NCBI GenBank assembly: GCA_028281765.1
Contig: JANQJF010000003.1
Span: forward strand, 1 to 47,721
Reading direction: 5' to 3'
DNA from: Planctomycetota bacterium
GTDB taxonomy: Bacteria; Planctomycetota; UBA1135; UBA2386
DNA length: 47,721 nt
In this document: piece by piece, positions 32,855 to 41,382 of the stretch
How the letters are laid out: each line of letters begins with the position of its first letter
How positions within the stretch are numbered: the first letter of the stretch is position 1
Translations under genes and position numbers: made by a program
The notes under the pieces: generated by a model
The model's database searches: none
Told to the model about the DNA's origin: nothing
Seen by the model: only the letters and a program-made list of their open reading frames with translations

Positions 32855-34132
32855 CTACCGGAACGACCCACAAACCAGGTCGAACACCTTGTCCGCCTTC
32901 TCGACCTCCGGTCGCGGGCCGATCATCTTCACGAATAGCGCTTCCCCCTCCATCTCGAGCACCGCCGCGATCATCATCGCGTCGTCGACGCGCTCGCCGG
33001 ACATTCCTTGGAACGCGCCTCGGATGTGAATCTTCGTTGCCGCCCGTCCGAGAATCGGGATCTTCGGCAAAGCCGCGATCTCGTCGTCGCTCAAGGCCTT
33101 CTGCCCCATCTGCGAACGCCAACGATTCAGATTGGGCCCCAGGCCACCGCCATTGCCACGCAGCGCTACGACGTAGAACTCGCTCCCGCCGCCGAACTTC
33201 AGGCTGACGCGTCGCATCGAGCTTGCACGACCTTCTCTCCATCCCTGGGGCAAGTCGTATGCCAGCTTCCGCGAGCGGTCGCTGAACTGGCCGGTCGCGA
33301 ACTCCCAGCTCAGGAACTTCCGGACCTCGCCCCAGGCCCGGGTCGCGTTGTCGTGGTCGTAGCGTGCACTCGACGGATTCGCGAACGCGTGGTTCGCGGG
33401 GTAGCTGTGAATCGTCACGCGGCGCCCGGCTTCTTCCATCCCGGTGCGGAAGTTCGCGACGGCCTCCGGCGGAATCCCTCGGTCCTTCTCGCCGAAGATC
33501 CCGAGGACCGGCGCCCGGATCGCCCGTAGCGTCTTGGGGTCGTCGATGAGCCGACCGTAGTAGATGACCGCGGCGTCGAGATTCGGCTCTGCGATCGCCA
33601 GGCGCAGCGACCAGCCGCCGCCGAAACACCAGCCGATGCAGGCGGTCTTCTTCGCGGCGACGCGTTCGTCCTCCTGCAGGAAGTCGTGCGCGGACCGCAG
33701 CGTCTTCAACGCGGAATCGGGATTCACACCCTTCATCGCGGCCAGGGCCGCGTCCCGCGTCGTCGCGACGACACCACGGTAGAGGTCGATCGCCAGCGCG
33801 GCGTAGCCCGAGGCGGCGAGGCGATCCGCCCAGTGCCGAATGTGGTCGTTCAGCCCCCACCACTCGTGGATCACGAGAACGGCGGCGTCGGCCTTCCCGC
33901 CAGGAGGAAGCGACAGGTAGGCCTTCTCACCGCCGACCTCGATGTCCTTGCCGTGCAGCTTCGGCGCCTGCCCTTCCTTGAGCTCATGCAGCGCGGCGAA
34001 CGCGTCCTCGTCGAGGACGCCGGTCCACGTCGTCGTCGGACGGGAGGCCGGCTTCGAATCAGGCTTGTCGCCACCCTGCGCGGCGACGAGAGAGGGTAAC
34101 GCCAGGACGGCGAGGAGAACGGTGGTGCGCAT
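32855..34132 (-). CDS. Exported dienelactone-hydrolase-family protein with extra C-terminal domain
   Basis: A 425-residue protein with signal peptide MRTTVLLAVLALPSLVAAQ; the upstream frame is open but the internal ATG at 34132 begins the signal sequence. Residues ~65-290 are an alpha/beta hydrolase of the dienelactone hydrolase family: VLVIHEWWGLNDHIRHWADR, catalytic Cys169 in GWCFGGGW, Asp in IFGEKDRGIP and His in PANHAFANP. The family hydrolyses lactones and esters; the substrate here is unknown. The last ~115 residues (EFYVVALRGNGGG, then FVKMIGPRPEVEKA) form a separate beta domain seen with planctomycete hydrolases. It is the last minus-strand gene before a convergent repeat. Confidence 0.88.
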   Translation of the reverse strand: MRTTVLLAVLALPSLVAAQGGDKPDSKPASRPTTTWTGVLDEDAFAALHELKEGQAPKLHGKDIEVGGEKAYLSLPPGGKADAAVLVIHEWWGLNDHIRHWADRLAASGYAALAIDLYRGVVATTRDAALAAMKGVNPDSALKTLRSAHDFLQEDERVAAKKTACIGWCFGGGWSLRLAIAEPNLDAAVIYYGRLIDDPKTLRAIRAPVLGIFGEKDRGIPPEAVANFRTGMEEAGRRVTIHSYPANHAFANPSSARYDHDNATRAWGEVRKFLSWEFATGQFSDRSRKLAYDLPQGWREGRASSMRRVSLKFGGGSEFYVVALRGNGGGLGPNLNRWRSQMGQKALSDDEIAALPKIPILGRAATKIHIRGAFQGMSGERVDDAMMIAAVLEMEGEALFVKMIGPRPEVEKADKVFDLVCGSFR

Positions 34133-34164
34133 GCCGCCGTTGTAACTCCTGCCGCACCGCTTAA

Positions 34165-34196
34165 CGAGAAAAGCCCCGCGCCGGGGCGCGAGGCTT
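34165..34196 (-). terminator. Intrinsic terminator after the 34219-35889 gene
   Basis: Read on the minus strand, AAGCCTCGCGC, loop CCCG, GCGCGGGGCTT, then TTCTCG. This is an 11-bp GC-rich stem with one G-U pair followed by a short T-rich run. It lies 23 bases after the stop codon of the FG-GAP gene and before the start of the dienelactone-hydrolase-like gene, so it probably separates the two transcripts. Confidence 0.72.
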
Positions 34197-34218
34197 CCGC
34201 TCGACTCCGCTCGGACGA

Positions 34219-35889
34219 CTACAGCGAGTTGTTCGAGAGATACATCTGCAGGCCGTCCGAGAGCTTGCCGATGCCGAGTAGCGGACCACCGGCGCCGATC
34301 ACGGCCCACTGGGCATAGATCGACAAGCCGTTGGCGCTCGGGTCGTTTGCGATACCGAACGGGAACGTGTTTTGACCGAGGCCGTTCGTGTTCCCTGCCG
34401 CCAGCGCCGCATCGATGCTGTTCAGGAGCGAGCAGCCCGGAGCGATGACGCTGAGGTCGGTGATCGTCTGCTGGAAGCCGATCCAGACGGCGGACGGGGC
34501 GTTCGCACCCGCGCCGCTGACCGTGATGCCGAAGCCGCCGTTGCCGAGGAACGGCGCACCACCGGAGTTGCCGATCATCGGGCCGCCACAGCCTTGGCCG
34601 TAGGTCGTCGCGTTGGCGAACGGATCCTGCAGGAAGACGCGGTAGCCCGAGCAGGTCGCGATGAACAGGTCGGTGAAGCCGTCACCGTCGATGTCGAGGA
34701 CGCCGACGTCGTGCGTGCCACCGGCGTTCCACGGCATGTTCAGGCTCGGGTCGTTGTCGACGAAGCCGCTGTTGCCACCGAGGTTCTCGAGCAGCGCGAG
34801 GCGGCTCGAGTTGCAGTTCGAGATGTCGACGTCGACGTCACACACCGCGACGTCCAGGTCGCCATCGAGGTCGAAGTCTTCGGCCTTGATGTTGCCGCCG
34901 AAGCCGTCCGTGCGAAGGCTGCCGGTCGTCGTGTTGCGCTGGGTGTTGATCGTGCCGTTCGGGTTCGTGCTCATGTTGTAGAGCACGAAGTCGTCGCCGT
35001 CGTCGATGACGTAGATGTCCGAACGACCGTCGTTGTTGTAATCCTTGACGCGAGCCATGTAGACGGCATCACCACCGAAGCCGGTGCCTGTGAGCTGCTG
35101 GACCTGCGTGAAGACACCCGGGTTGCTCGGGCCGGAGTTGATCAACAGCTCCATCGGATCGAACATGCCCGACACCTTGATGATGTCCGGGAACGAGTCA
35201 CCGTTCATGTCGCAGATGAAGCTGCCCGTGCCAAACACCGAGTTGTTGGCGCCGGTCGGGAAGGCGGTGGACGTGTTGTTGACGAACGTGCCGTCGCCGT
35301 TGTTCAGCATCAGCTGATCTTCGAGCGGCGAATCGTAGTCCGAGAAGTAGAGGTCGAGGTCGCCGTCGAGATCGACGTCACCTTCGTAGACCGCGCAGAA
35401 TTTCGGACCCGGAACCAGCGTCGGGAAGGCGTTGGGCAGCACCTGGAAGCCAGCCCACGAACCGCCGGGGCCCGTGTTGCCTTGGTTGATGTAGAGCCTC
35501 GGCTGCTCGAAGAACGTCGTCGCCGTGACGAGATCCTTCCAGCCGTCACCGTTCGCGTCGAACGACAGGACATCGCGGTCGTCCGTCGAGTCGAGCAACT
35601 CGGGCGCGAGCGTGGACGTGCGCTCGATCAGGTTGCCGTTTTCGTTCATCAGCAGCACGTTCGTGCGGGCGCCGGCGTTCGAGAACGGCAGCTTGCGCAG
35701 GATGACGATGTCTTCGTCACCGTCTTGGTCGAAGTCATCCGCGATGATGTCCTTCTCCTGGTTGTCGTTGACGGAGACGGACGACAGCGTCAACCGAGAC
35801 GCATCTTCGGAGAAGTCGATCCAAGACTGGGCGTACAGACTCGGCGTTGCGAGGAGGATCGGAGTGAGGATCCGAGCGGAGAAGTGCAT
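34219..35889 (-). CDS. Exported FG-GAP/VCBS protein with shared C-terminal domain
   Basis: A 556-residue protein begun at ATG 35889. An AAGGA Shine-Dalgarno sequence lies seven bases ahead, and the start gives the signal peptide MHFSARILTPILLATPSLYA; an ATG at 36033 would add 48 residues before it. The body is a propeller of FG-GAP/VCBS loops (DDFDQDGDEDIVILRK, DVDLDGDLDLYFSDYD, DYNNDGRSDIYVIDDGD, DFDLDGDLDVAVCDVD). The last ~130 residues, from YGQGCGG, carry the recurring C-terminal domain (APGCSLL, then YAQWAVIGAGGPLLGIGKLS). Unlike the other FG-GAP proteins here it has no ASPIC/UnbV segment. It uses more Asn than neighbouring exported proteins. A weak -10-like TATCAT lies about 70 bases upstream. 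Confidence 0.88.
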   Translation of the reverse strand: MHFSARILTPILLATPSLYAQSWIDFSEDASRLTLSSVSVNDNQEKDIIADDFDQDGDEDIVILRKLPFSNAGARTNVLLMNENGNLIERTSTLAPELLDSTDDRDVLSFDANGDGWKDLVTATTFFEQPRLYINQGNTGPGGSWAGFQVLPNAFPTLVPGPKFCAVYEGDVDLDGDLDLYFSDYDSPLEDQLMLNNGDGTFVNNTSTAFPTGANNSVFGTGSFICDMNGDSFPDIIKVSGMFDPMELLINSGPSNPGVFTQVQQLTGTGFGGDAVYMARVKDYNNDGRSDIYVIDDGDDFVLYNMSTNPNGTINTQRNTTTGSLRTDGFGGNIKAEDFDLDGDLDVAVCDVDVDISNCNSSRLALLENLGGNSGFVDNDPSLNMPWNAGGTHDVGVLDIDGDGFTDLFIATCSGYRVFLQDPFANATTYGQGCGGPMIGNSGGAPFLGNGGFGITVSGAGANAPSAVWIGFQQTITDLSVIAPGCSLLNSIDAALAAGNTNGLGQNTFPFGIANDPSANGLSIYAQWAVIGAGGPLLGIGKLSDGLQMYLSNNSL

Positions 35890-36115
35890 AGAGGAGTCCT
35901 TTGGAGGCTCTGTGAGTCGACCCGGGGCAGAGAAGATTCGGGCGTGGTCGCGATGATAGCGGCTCCCGTGACCTTTCACCCAAAATCCCCGCGCGCAAGG
36001 CGCGTTCGCTTTCGGTAAGGCCAGGGTTCCCAATCCTTCCGGCGCGCCGAACAGGCGTAATTCCCGGCATGAACGGACGATTCCGCGCGGATTGCGCCGA
36101 ATCGCATCCTGCCGG

Positions 36116-37033
36116 TCAGCCGGGGAGCGCGAAGCCGAGACGCTCGAGATCGTCCCGCAAGGCCCCGACGGCGCGGCCGCTGAGCGGCGGGATCGGCGCG
36201 CGCGGCGGGCCGACGTCGACTCCGAGCAGAGTCATCGTCGCCTTGGCGGCCGCCAGGTAGCTGCGGCCGACGAGCGCATCGATGAACGCGACCGAGCGCC
36301 GCTGCTGCCGAGCCGCCGCCTCGAGATCACCCGCCTCGAACGCGGCGATGAGCTCCTGGTAGACGCCCGGAATCATGTTGTAGGTGCTGCCGACCGCGCC
36401 GCGCGCGCCGTACGACCAGCCCGCGAGCAGGGTCTCGTCGGTGCCGTGCAGGATGTCGAAACGGCCGTCCTCCAGCGCGATGAGCCGCTGCTCCTGCACC
36501 TGGTCCGGATTCGTGTACTTCACTCCCGCGAGCGACGGCACGAACTGCCGTCCACGCTCCAGCACCTCGACGGTCGAGAGCGTGACTCGGCTGAAGGCCG
36601 GCAGGTCGTAGTAGTAGAACGGCGCGCCGGGGGCCTCGGCCGCCACCTCGCGCAGGTACGCGAGCAGATCCTCGACGGTCTCGGGCCGGAAGTAGAACGG
36701 CGCGATCGATGCGATCGCATCGGCACCGATCGTCCCGGCGTGGCGCGCAAGCGCCTTGGCGTCCGGCAGAGCCAGATGCCCGACGTGGACGACGACGCAC
36801 AGGGACGTGCCGCGGGCGACCTCGACCCAGCGCTGCGCGAGCTCCTGACGCTCGCCGACGGACAGCGACACACCCTCTCCGGACGAGCCGCCGACGAACA
36901 CGCCGCGCAAGCGGTTGTCGATGAAGTGCTCGGCCTGCCGCTCGACGGCGCGCAGATTGAGCGCTCCGTCCGCGGTCATCGGAGTGAACGGCGCGGGCAT
37001 CAGCCCGCGCATCGGCGGGAACGAGTCGGTCAT
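36116..37033 (-). CDS. nanA: N-acetylneuraminate lyase (DHDPS/NAL family)
   Basis: A 305-residue class I aldolase of the DHDPS/N-acetylneuraminate lyase family, cytoplasmic, cleaving Neu5Ac to N-acetylmannosamine and pyruvate. Visible residues: GGSSGEG at 48-54 (pyruvate-carboxylate loop), catalytic Tyr142 in YYYDLPAF, Schiff-base Lys172 in GVKYTNPD, and GSTYN later in the chain. The Y-x-x-P-A and G-V-K-Y-T-N forms favour the lyase over dihydrodipicolinate synthase. It is transcribed divergently from an AGE-type epimerase with only 20 bases between starts, so promoters must overlap the coding ends. A sialidase gene lies about 13 kb upstream. Other aldolases of the family remain possible. Confidence 0.85.
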   Translation of the reverse strand: MTDSFPPMRGLMPAPFTPMTADGALNLRAVERQAEHFIDNRLRGVFVGGSSGEGVSLSVGERQELAQRWVEVARGTSLCVVVHVGHLALPDAKALARHAGTIGADAIASIAPFYFRPETVEDLLAYLREVAAEAPGAPFYYYDLPAFSRVTLSTVEVLERGRQFVPSLAGVKYTNPDQVQEQRLIALEDGRFDILHGTDETLLAGWSYGARGAVGSTYNMIPGVYQELIAAFEAGDLEAAARQQRRSVAFIDALVGRSYLAAAKATMTLLGVDVGPPRAPIPPLSGRAVGALRDDLERLGFALPG

Positions 37034-37053
37034 GCGGCTACGATCAGAGCGCC

Positions 37054-38232
37054 ATGCCAGGACAGGATCCAGTCACGACACGACTCGACGAGCTGCGCGC
37101 GTGCTACCGGGACGGGCTACTCGAGGACACGCTGCCGTTCTGGCTGCCGCGATCGATCGATCGCGAGGAGGGCGGATTCCTGACGATACGGGATCGCGAC
37201 GGCACTCTGCTCGACGACGACAAGGGCATCTGGCAGCAAGCGCGCTTCACCTGGCTACTCGGCGAACTCCACAACACCGTCGAGCCCCGGCCCGAGTGGC
37301 TCGACGCGTGCCGCCACGGCATCGAGTTTCTCCAGCGCGCCGCCACGGACCCCACGGACGGACGCATGTGGTTCCACGTCACGCGCGACGGCCGCCCGAT
37401 CCGCAAGCGTCGCTACGCGTTCTCCGAATCGTTCGCGAGCATCGCGTTCGGCGAGTTCGCGAAGGCGATGTCGAGCGACGAGCACGCCGTGCGCGCGGCC
37501 GAGACGTTCGAGCGCTTCGCGAATCACGAGCCGGCACCGAAGTTCACCAACGTCCGCCCGCTCGTCGGAATCGGTGTTCCGATGATCACGCTCGGCGCTT
37601 GCCAAGAGCTGCGAGACTCCATCGGCTACGACCGCGCGGACGAGTGGATCGACCGCAGCCTCGAGACGATCGAAACCCTGTTCGTGCACCCCGAACTGCG
37701 CGTCGTGCTCGAAACCGCGAACCCCGACGGCACGGTCTCCGAGCACGCGGACGGCCGCAACCTCAACCCGGGTCATGCGATCGAGGGCGCATGGTTCGTC
37801 CTTCGCGAAGCGAGACACCGCGACGACGCGCGCCTGCGCCGACTCGGCTGCGACATGCTGGACTGGATGTGGGAGCGCGGCTGGGACCGCGAGCACGGCG
37901 GCATGCTCTACTTCGTCGACCTGCACGGCGGGCCGCCAGCCGAGTACTGGCACGACATGAAGTTCTGGTGGCCGCACAACGAGACGATCATCGCGACGCT
38001 GTTCGCGTTCGCCGAGACCGGCGAGCGGCGCTACGCCGAGTGGCACGCCCAGGTCCACGACTGGGCCTACGCACACTTCCCCGACGAAGAGCACGGCGAA
38101 TGGTTCGGCTACCTCCGCCGCGACGGCGCAGTTTCGTCCCGCATCAAGGGCAACCGGTGGAAAGGCCCGTTCCATCTGCCGCGGATGCAGCTCGAGTGCT
38201 GGCGGCTCTGCGATCGAATCGGACGAGATTGA
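37054..38232 (+). CDS. N-acylglucosamine 2-epimerase (AGE family)
   Basis: A 392-residue (alpha/alpha)6-barrel enzyme of the AGE/renin-binding-protein family, the usual length. Diagnostic stretches: FWLPRSIDREEGGFLT, IWQQARFTWLL, RYAFSESFASIAF, H241 in LNPGHAIEGAWF, KFWWPHNETIIATLFAF and KGPFHLPRMQL. Family members interconvert N-acetylmannosamine and N-acetylglucosamine or epimerise other aldoses. The divergent N-acetylneuraminate lyase makes the ManNAc to GlcNAc reaction most likely here, feeding the product into amino-sugar catabolism. No signal peptide, so cytoplasmic. The start at 37054 has the lyase start 20 bases away on the other strand. Confidence 0.9.
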   Translation: MPGQDPVTTRLDELRACYRDGLLEDTLPFWLPRSIDREEGGFLTIRDRDGTLLDDDKGIWQQARFTWLLGELHNTVEPRPEWLDACRHGIEFLQRAATDPTDGRMWFHVTRDGRPIRKRRYAFSESFASIAFGEFAKAMSSDEHAVRAAETFERFANHEPAPKFTNVRPLVGIGVPMITLGACQELRDSIGYDRADEWIDRSLETIETLFVHPELRVVLETANPDGTVSEHADGRNLNPGHAIEGAWFVLREARHRDDARLRRLGCDMLDWMWERGWDREHGGMLYFVDLHGGPPAEYWHDMKFWWPHNETIIATLFAFAETGERRYAEWHAQVHDWAYAHFPDEEHGEWFGYLRRDGAVSSRIKGNRWKGPFHLPRMQLECWRLCDRIGRD

Positions 38233-38338
38233 CGCAGGCCAGGCACGCGGCCGCTCCGACCACGAGGACGAACGCCCAGTGTCCGACGAACCCGGTGACG
38301 ACAAGACACCAAAACACGAGCTCGCCGGCACGCCTCAT
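38144..38338 (-). CDS. Possible small membrane protein
   Basis: A 64-residue ORF, opposite to and overlapping the last 89 bases of the epimerase gene. Residues 6-41 (ELVFWCLVVTGFVGHWAFVL, then VVGAAACLACVNLVRF) form two hydrophobic stretches followed by an Arg-containing end, like a two-helix membrane protein. The third-codon GC of this part is high, as in neighbouring genes, but the C-terminal part inside the epimerase looks non-coding. The ribosome-binding site is poor. It fills most of an otherwise empty 159-base gap. Could be a chance hydrophobic ORF. Confidence 0.35.
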   Translation of the reverse strand: MRRAGELVFWCLVVTGFVGHWAFVLVVGAAACLACVNLVRFDRRAASTRAASAADGTGLSTGCP

Positions 38339-38391
38339 CCAAATCCGAGGGTACCGTGCGTGACATCCATCGCGACCCTACTGTTCGTTCC

Positions 38392-38964
38392 ATGACCAAG
38401 ATCCTCGCCTTCGCCGGCAGCGCCCGGCGTGAGTCCTTCAACAAGAAGCTCGCGGCGGTGTGCGCCGCCGCCGCAGAGAAGGCCGGCGCCGAGGTGACGC
38501 TCGCCGACATGCGCGACTACGAGATGCCGCTGTACGACGGCGACCTCGAAGAAGCGGACGGCATCCCCGATGGCGCCAAGCGCTTCAAGGAGTTGATGCT
38601 CGCCCACGACGGACTCCTGATCGCGTGCCCGGAATACAACAGCTCGATCACCCCCCTACTCAAGAACACGATCGACTGGGTTTCTCGCCCCGGGTTCAAC
38701 GAGCCGATGCTGGCCGCGTTCCAAGGCAAGACCGCGGCGCTCGCGAGCGCGTCGCCTGGCGCGCTGGGCGGAATGCGCGGCCTGGTCCACGTCCGATCGA
38801 TCCTCGGCAACATCGGCGTGCTCGTCGTGCCGACGCAGGTCGCCGTCGGCGGCGCGCACGAGAAGTTCGACGCAAACGGTCAGCTGACCGACGCGAAGCT
38901 CGGCGAGCGGATCGACGGCATGGCACGAGAACTTGTCGACACGACGAGCAAACTCATCGGCTGA
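38392..38964 (+). CDS. NADPH-dependent FMN reductase family protein
   Basis: A 190-residue flavodoxin-like protein of the SsuE/ChrR/ArsH-type NADPH-dependent FMN reductase family. It has the FMN phosphate-binding loop FAGSARRESFNKKL (residues ~6-19), the isoalloxazine-contact strand CPEYNSSITPLLKNTIDWVSR, and SASPGALGGMRG. These enzymes reduce FMN, quinones, azo compounds or chromate with NADPH; the physiological acceptor cannot be told. ATG 38392 begins at the first beta strand; a GTG at 38356 would add 12 residues. The 3' end overlaps the convergent small membrane protein gene by 11 bases. Confidence 0.9.
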   Translation: MTKILAFAGSARRESFNKKLAAVCAAAAEKAGAEVTLADMRDYEMPLYDGDLEEADGIPDGAKRFKELMLAHDGLLIACPEYNSSITPLLKNTIDWVSRPGFNEPMLAAFQGKTAALASASPGALGGMRGLVHVRSILGNIGVLVVPTQVAVGGAHEKFDANGQLTDAKLGERIDGMARELVDTTSKLIG

Positions 38965-39307
38965 CGCGACGCGCGCGGATTGCCTGACGTAAGAGACGCG
39001 CGTCCTCCGCAGCGCGGTGCAGCGCATCGAGCCGTTGGAGTTCGTGCGCAACGGTCGACGTCATCCGGTGAATCGCGAACATTCCGAGGATCAGGAAGAC
39101 CACGACGAACGCGACCATCTCGACAATGAGAAACGGCGCGGGGTCACGCTGCGACGCGGGCTCCAGCACCGCGCACTGCACGAACCACGCGCTCGCGAAC
39201 CAGACGAATCCCGCGGAACCGAGCGCGAGTAGCGCCCCCCATAGGGCTACGCAGAACCCCATAGACGTCGACCGCGGTTTCCGCGGCGACTTCACCGACT
39301 GCAGCAT
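38954..39307 (-). CDS. Small two-helix membrane protein of unknown function
   Basis: A 117-residue protein with two membrane helices (GFCVALWGALLALGSAGFVW at about 17-36 and FLIVEMVAFVVVFLILGMFA at about 59-78). A charged, helical C-terminal tail follows (RMTSTVAHELQRLDALHRAA) that could form a coiled coil. No family is recognised. The start at 39307 is the first ATG; M16, just before the first helix, is a possible alternative. Its stop lies inside the last codons of the convergent FMN reductase gene. The 128-base gap on its upstream side shows no clear promoter. Confidence 0.65.
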   Translation of the reverse strand: MLQSVKSPRKPRSTSMGFCVALWGALLALGSAGFVWFASAWFVQCAVLEPASQRDPAPFLIVEMVAFVVVFLILGMFAIHRMTSTVAHELQRLDALHRAAEDARLLRQAIRARRVSR

Positions 39308-39435
39308 GAATCCTCCCTTTGCCCAAGAGCTGCACTGCAGTGTGTGCTATCGGCGCGTTGCGGGCGCCGATTGAGGGGATCCACGACAGCCTCGGCGGAT
39401 TCGTCCAAGAATGCGACAGTCGCGAATCCCCGCCC

Positions 39436-41382
39436 TCAGGCCGGGATGATCCCGTTGTCACGGAGGTGCACGAGAATCGCCTCGACGCTCTCGTCGAGTG
39501 AGTGCTTGACGGTATCCAGCACGAGCTCGGCGGACGCTGGCGCCTCGTACGGCGCGTCCACGCCGGTCACGTTCGTGATCTCGCCCGCGCGGGCTCGCGC
39601 GTAGAGGCCGTGCCCGTCACGGCTCTCGCAGACGTCCAGCGGCGCGGAGCAGAACACCTCGACGAAGCGTGCCTCGCCGACGATACGCCTAGCCTCGGCA
39701 CGGTCCGCGGAGAGCGGAGACACGAGAGCTGCGATCGAGATGAGACCGACGTCGTTGCAGAGGCGCGCGACCTCGGCGCAGCGACGCTGGTTCTCGAAGC
39801 GGTCGGCCCCCGAGAAGCCGAGGTCGCGGTTGATGCCACCGCGCAGGTTCTCGCCGTCGAGCACGTGCACGCCGTGCCCGAGGTCGAACAGCGCCTTCTC
39901 GAGCGCGAACGCAATGGAGCTCTTGCCGGAACGCGGCAGACCCGTGAGCCAAATCGTGACCGGCTGATGTCCGAGACGCTTCGATCGATCCTCGATCGAA
40001 ACCTTGCTGAGCTGCGAACGGATGTGGCGACCCGCATCGCGCGCGCGCGCCGTGCGTCCCTCGAGAGTCGCCTCGGCCGAACGCCGGTCGACGATCATGC
40101 CGGCACCGAGCGTCGCGTTGGTGAGTCGGTCGATCAGGATGAACGCACCCGTGTGGCGATTCTTCGCATAGGCGTCGAACGCGAGCGGACGCATCGTCTC
40201 CAGACTGATGCGACCGATCTCGTTGAGACCGAGGTCCTTCGCGTCCTCCCGCCGCAGCGTGTTCACATCCATGCGGTAGGACAGCTCGGTGACGGTCGCG
40301 GGAGTTTGCACCGTCGTCTGCTTGATCAGGTAGCTGCCGCCGACCTCGAGTCGTGCATCGCTCATCCACACGACCATCGCTTCGATCGAGTTGTCGAGCT
40401 TGGACGCGTTGGCCGGATGCACGAGCATGTCGCCGCGCGACACGTCGATCTCGTCTTCGAGAGCGACGGTGACCGACATCGGCGCAAACGCCTCTTCGAG
40501 TTCACCGTCGAACGTGACGATTGACTTCACGCGGCTCTTCTTGCCCGACGGGATCGCGACGACCTCGTCACCCCTACGGATGATCCCGGACTCGACCGTG
40601 CCGCCGAACCCTCGGAAGTTGAGGTCGGGGCGAATGACATACTGCACAGGGAAGCGCAGGTCGATCAGGTTGCGGTCACTCGCGATGTGCACGGTCTCGA
40701 GCAGGTCGAGCAGCGTGCTGCCACCGTACCACGGCATCGACTCGCTGCGCTCGGCTACGTTGTCGCCGCGCAGCGCCGAGATCGGGATGAAGTGGACATC
40801 GGTCGCCTGCAACTTGGCGGCGAAGTCGCTGCACTCGCTGCGGATGTCGTCGAACACTTTCTGATCGAAGTCGACGAGATCCATCTTGTTGACCGCGAAC
40901 ACTACGTGTCGGATGCCGAGCAGCGAAACGATGAAGGAGTGACGGCGAGTCTGCTCGAGCACGCCCCGGCGCGCGTCGACCAAGATGATCGCGAGAGCGC
41001 AGTTCGATGCGCCCGTCGCCATGTTGCGGGTGTACTGCTCGTGCCCCGGCGTGTCGGCGATGATGAACTTGCGTCGCTCGGTCGCGTAGTAGTAGTGCGC
41101 GACGTCGATCGTGATGCCCTGCTCGCGCTCGGCCTCGAGGCCGTCGAGGAGAAGCGCGAAGTCGAGCTCTTCGCCGGTCGTGCCGAAGCGCTTCGTGTCA
41201 CGTTTGGCGGCTTCGAGCTGGTCCTCGAACACCTGCCCCGTGTCGTGCAGCAGACGACCGATCAACGTGGACTTGCCGTCGTCGACGCTGCCGCACGTGA
41301 GGAGCCGCAGCAGCTCCTTCTCGCGGTAGGTCTCGAGAAACTTGTCGATGCCCAATCGGGCGACTTCGTCAGCACGCGTCAT
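39436..41382 (-). CDS. cysNC: Bifunctional sulfate adenylyltransferase subunit 1 / APS kinase (CysNC)
   Basis: A 648-residue fusion. Residues ~20-440 are the CysN GTPase: G1 GSVDDGKST at 31-39, G3 DTPGHEQY, G4 NKMD, plus two beta-barrel domains. Residues ~470-648 are APS kinase, with P-loop GLPRSGKSS from 481, [20 protein letters not shown], and [11 protein letters not shown] then [10 protein letters not shown]. CysN with CysD makes APS from sulfate and ATP; the kinase makes PAPS. The kinase half departs from the usual GLSGSGKST and FISPYR elements, having GLPRSGKSS and LVSPLS. ATG 41382 overlaps the cysD stop by one base (TAATG); it is the last gene of the export/PAPS operon. Confidence 0.94.
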   Translation of the reverse strand: MTRADEVARLGIDKFLETYREKELLRLLTCGSVDDGKSTLIGRLLHDTGQVFEDQLEAAKRDTKRFGTTGEELDFALLLDGLEAEREQGITIDVAHYYYATERRKFIIADTPGHEQYTRNMATGASNCALAIILVDARRGVLEQTRRHSFIVSLLGIRHVVFAVNKMDLVDFDQKVFDDIRSECSDFAAKLQATDVHFIPISALRGDNVAERSESMPWYGGSTLLDLLETVHIASDRNLIDLRFPVQYVIRPDLNFRGFGGTVESGIIRRGDEVVAIPSGKKSRVKSIVTFDGELEEAFAPMSVTVALEDEIDVSRGDMLVHPANASKLDNSIEAMVVWMSDARLEVGGSYLIKQTTVQTPATVTELSYRMDVNTLRREDAKDLGLNEIGRISLETMRPLAFDAYAKNRHTGAFILIDRLTNATLGAGMIVDRRSAEATLEGRTARARDAGRHIRSQLSKVSIEDRSKRLGHQPVTIWLTGLPRSGKSSIAFALEKALFDLGHGVHVLDGENLRGGINRDLGFSGADRFENQRRCAEVARLCNDVGLISIAALVSPLSADRAEARRIVGEARFVEVFCSAPLDVCESRDGHGLYARARAGEITNVTGVDAPYEAPASAELVLDTVKHSLDESVEAILVHLRDNGIIPA

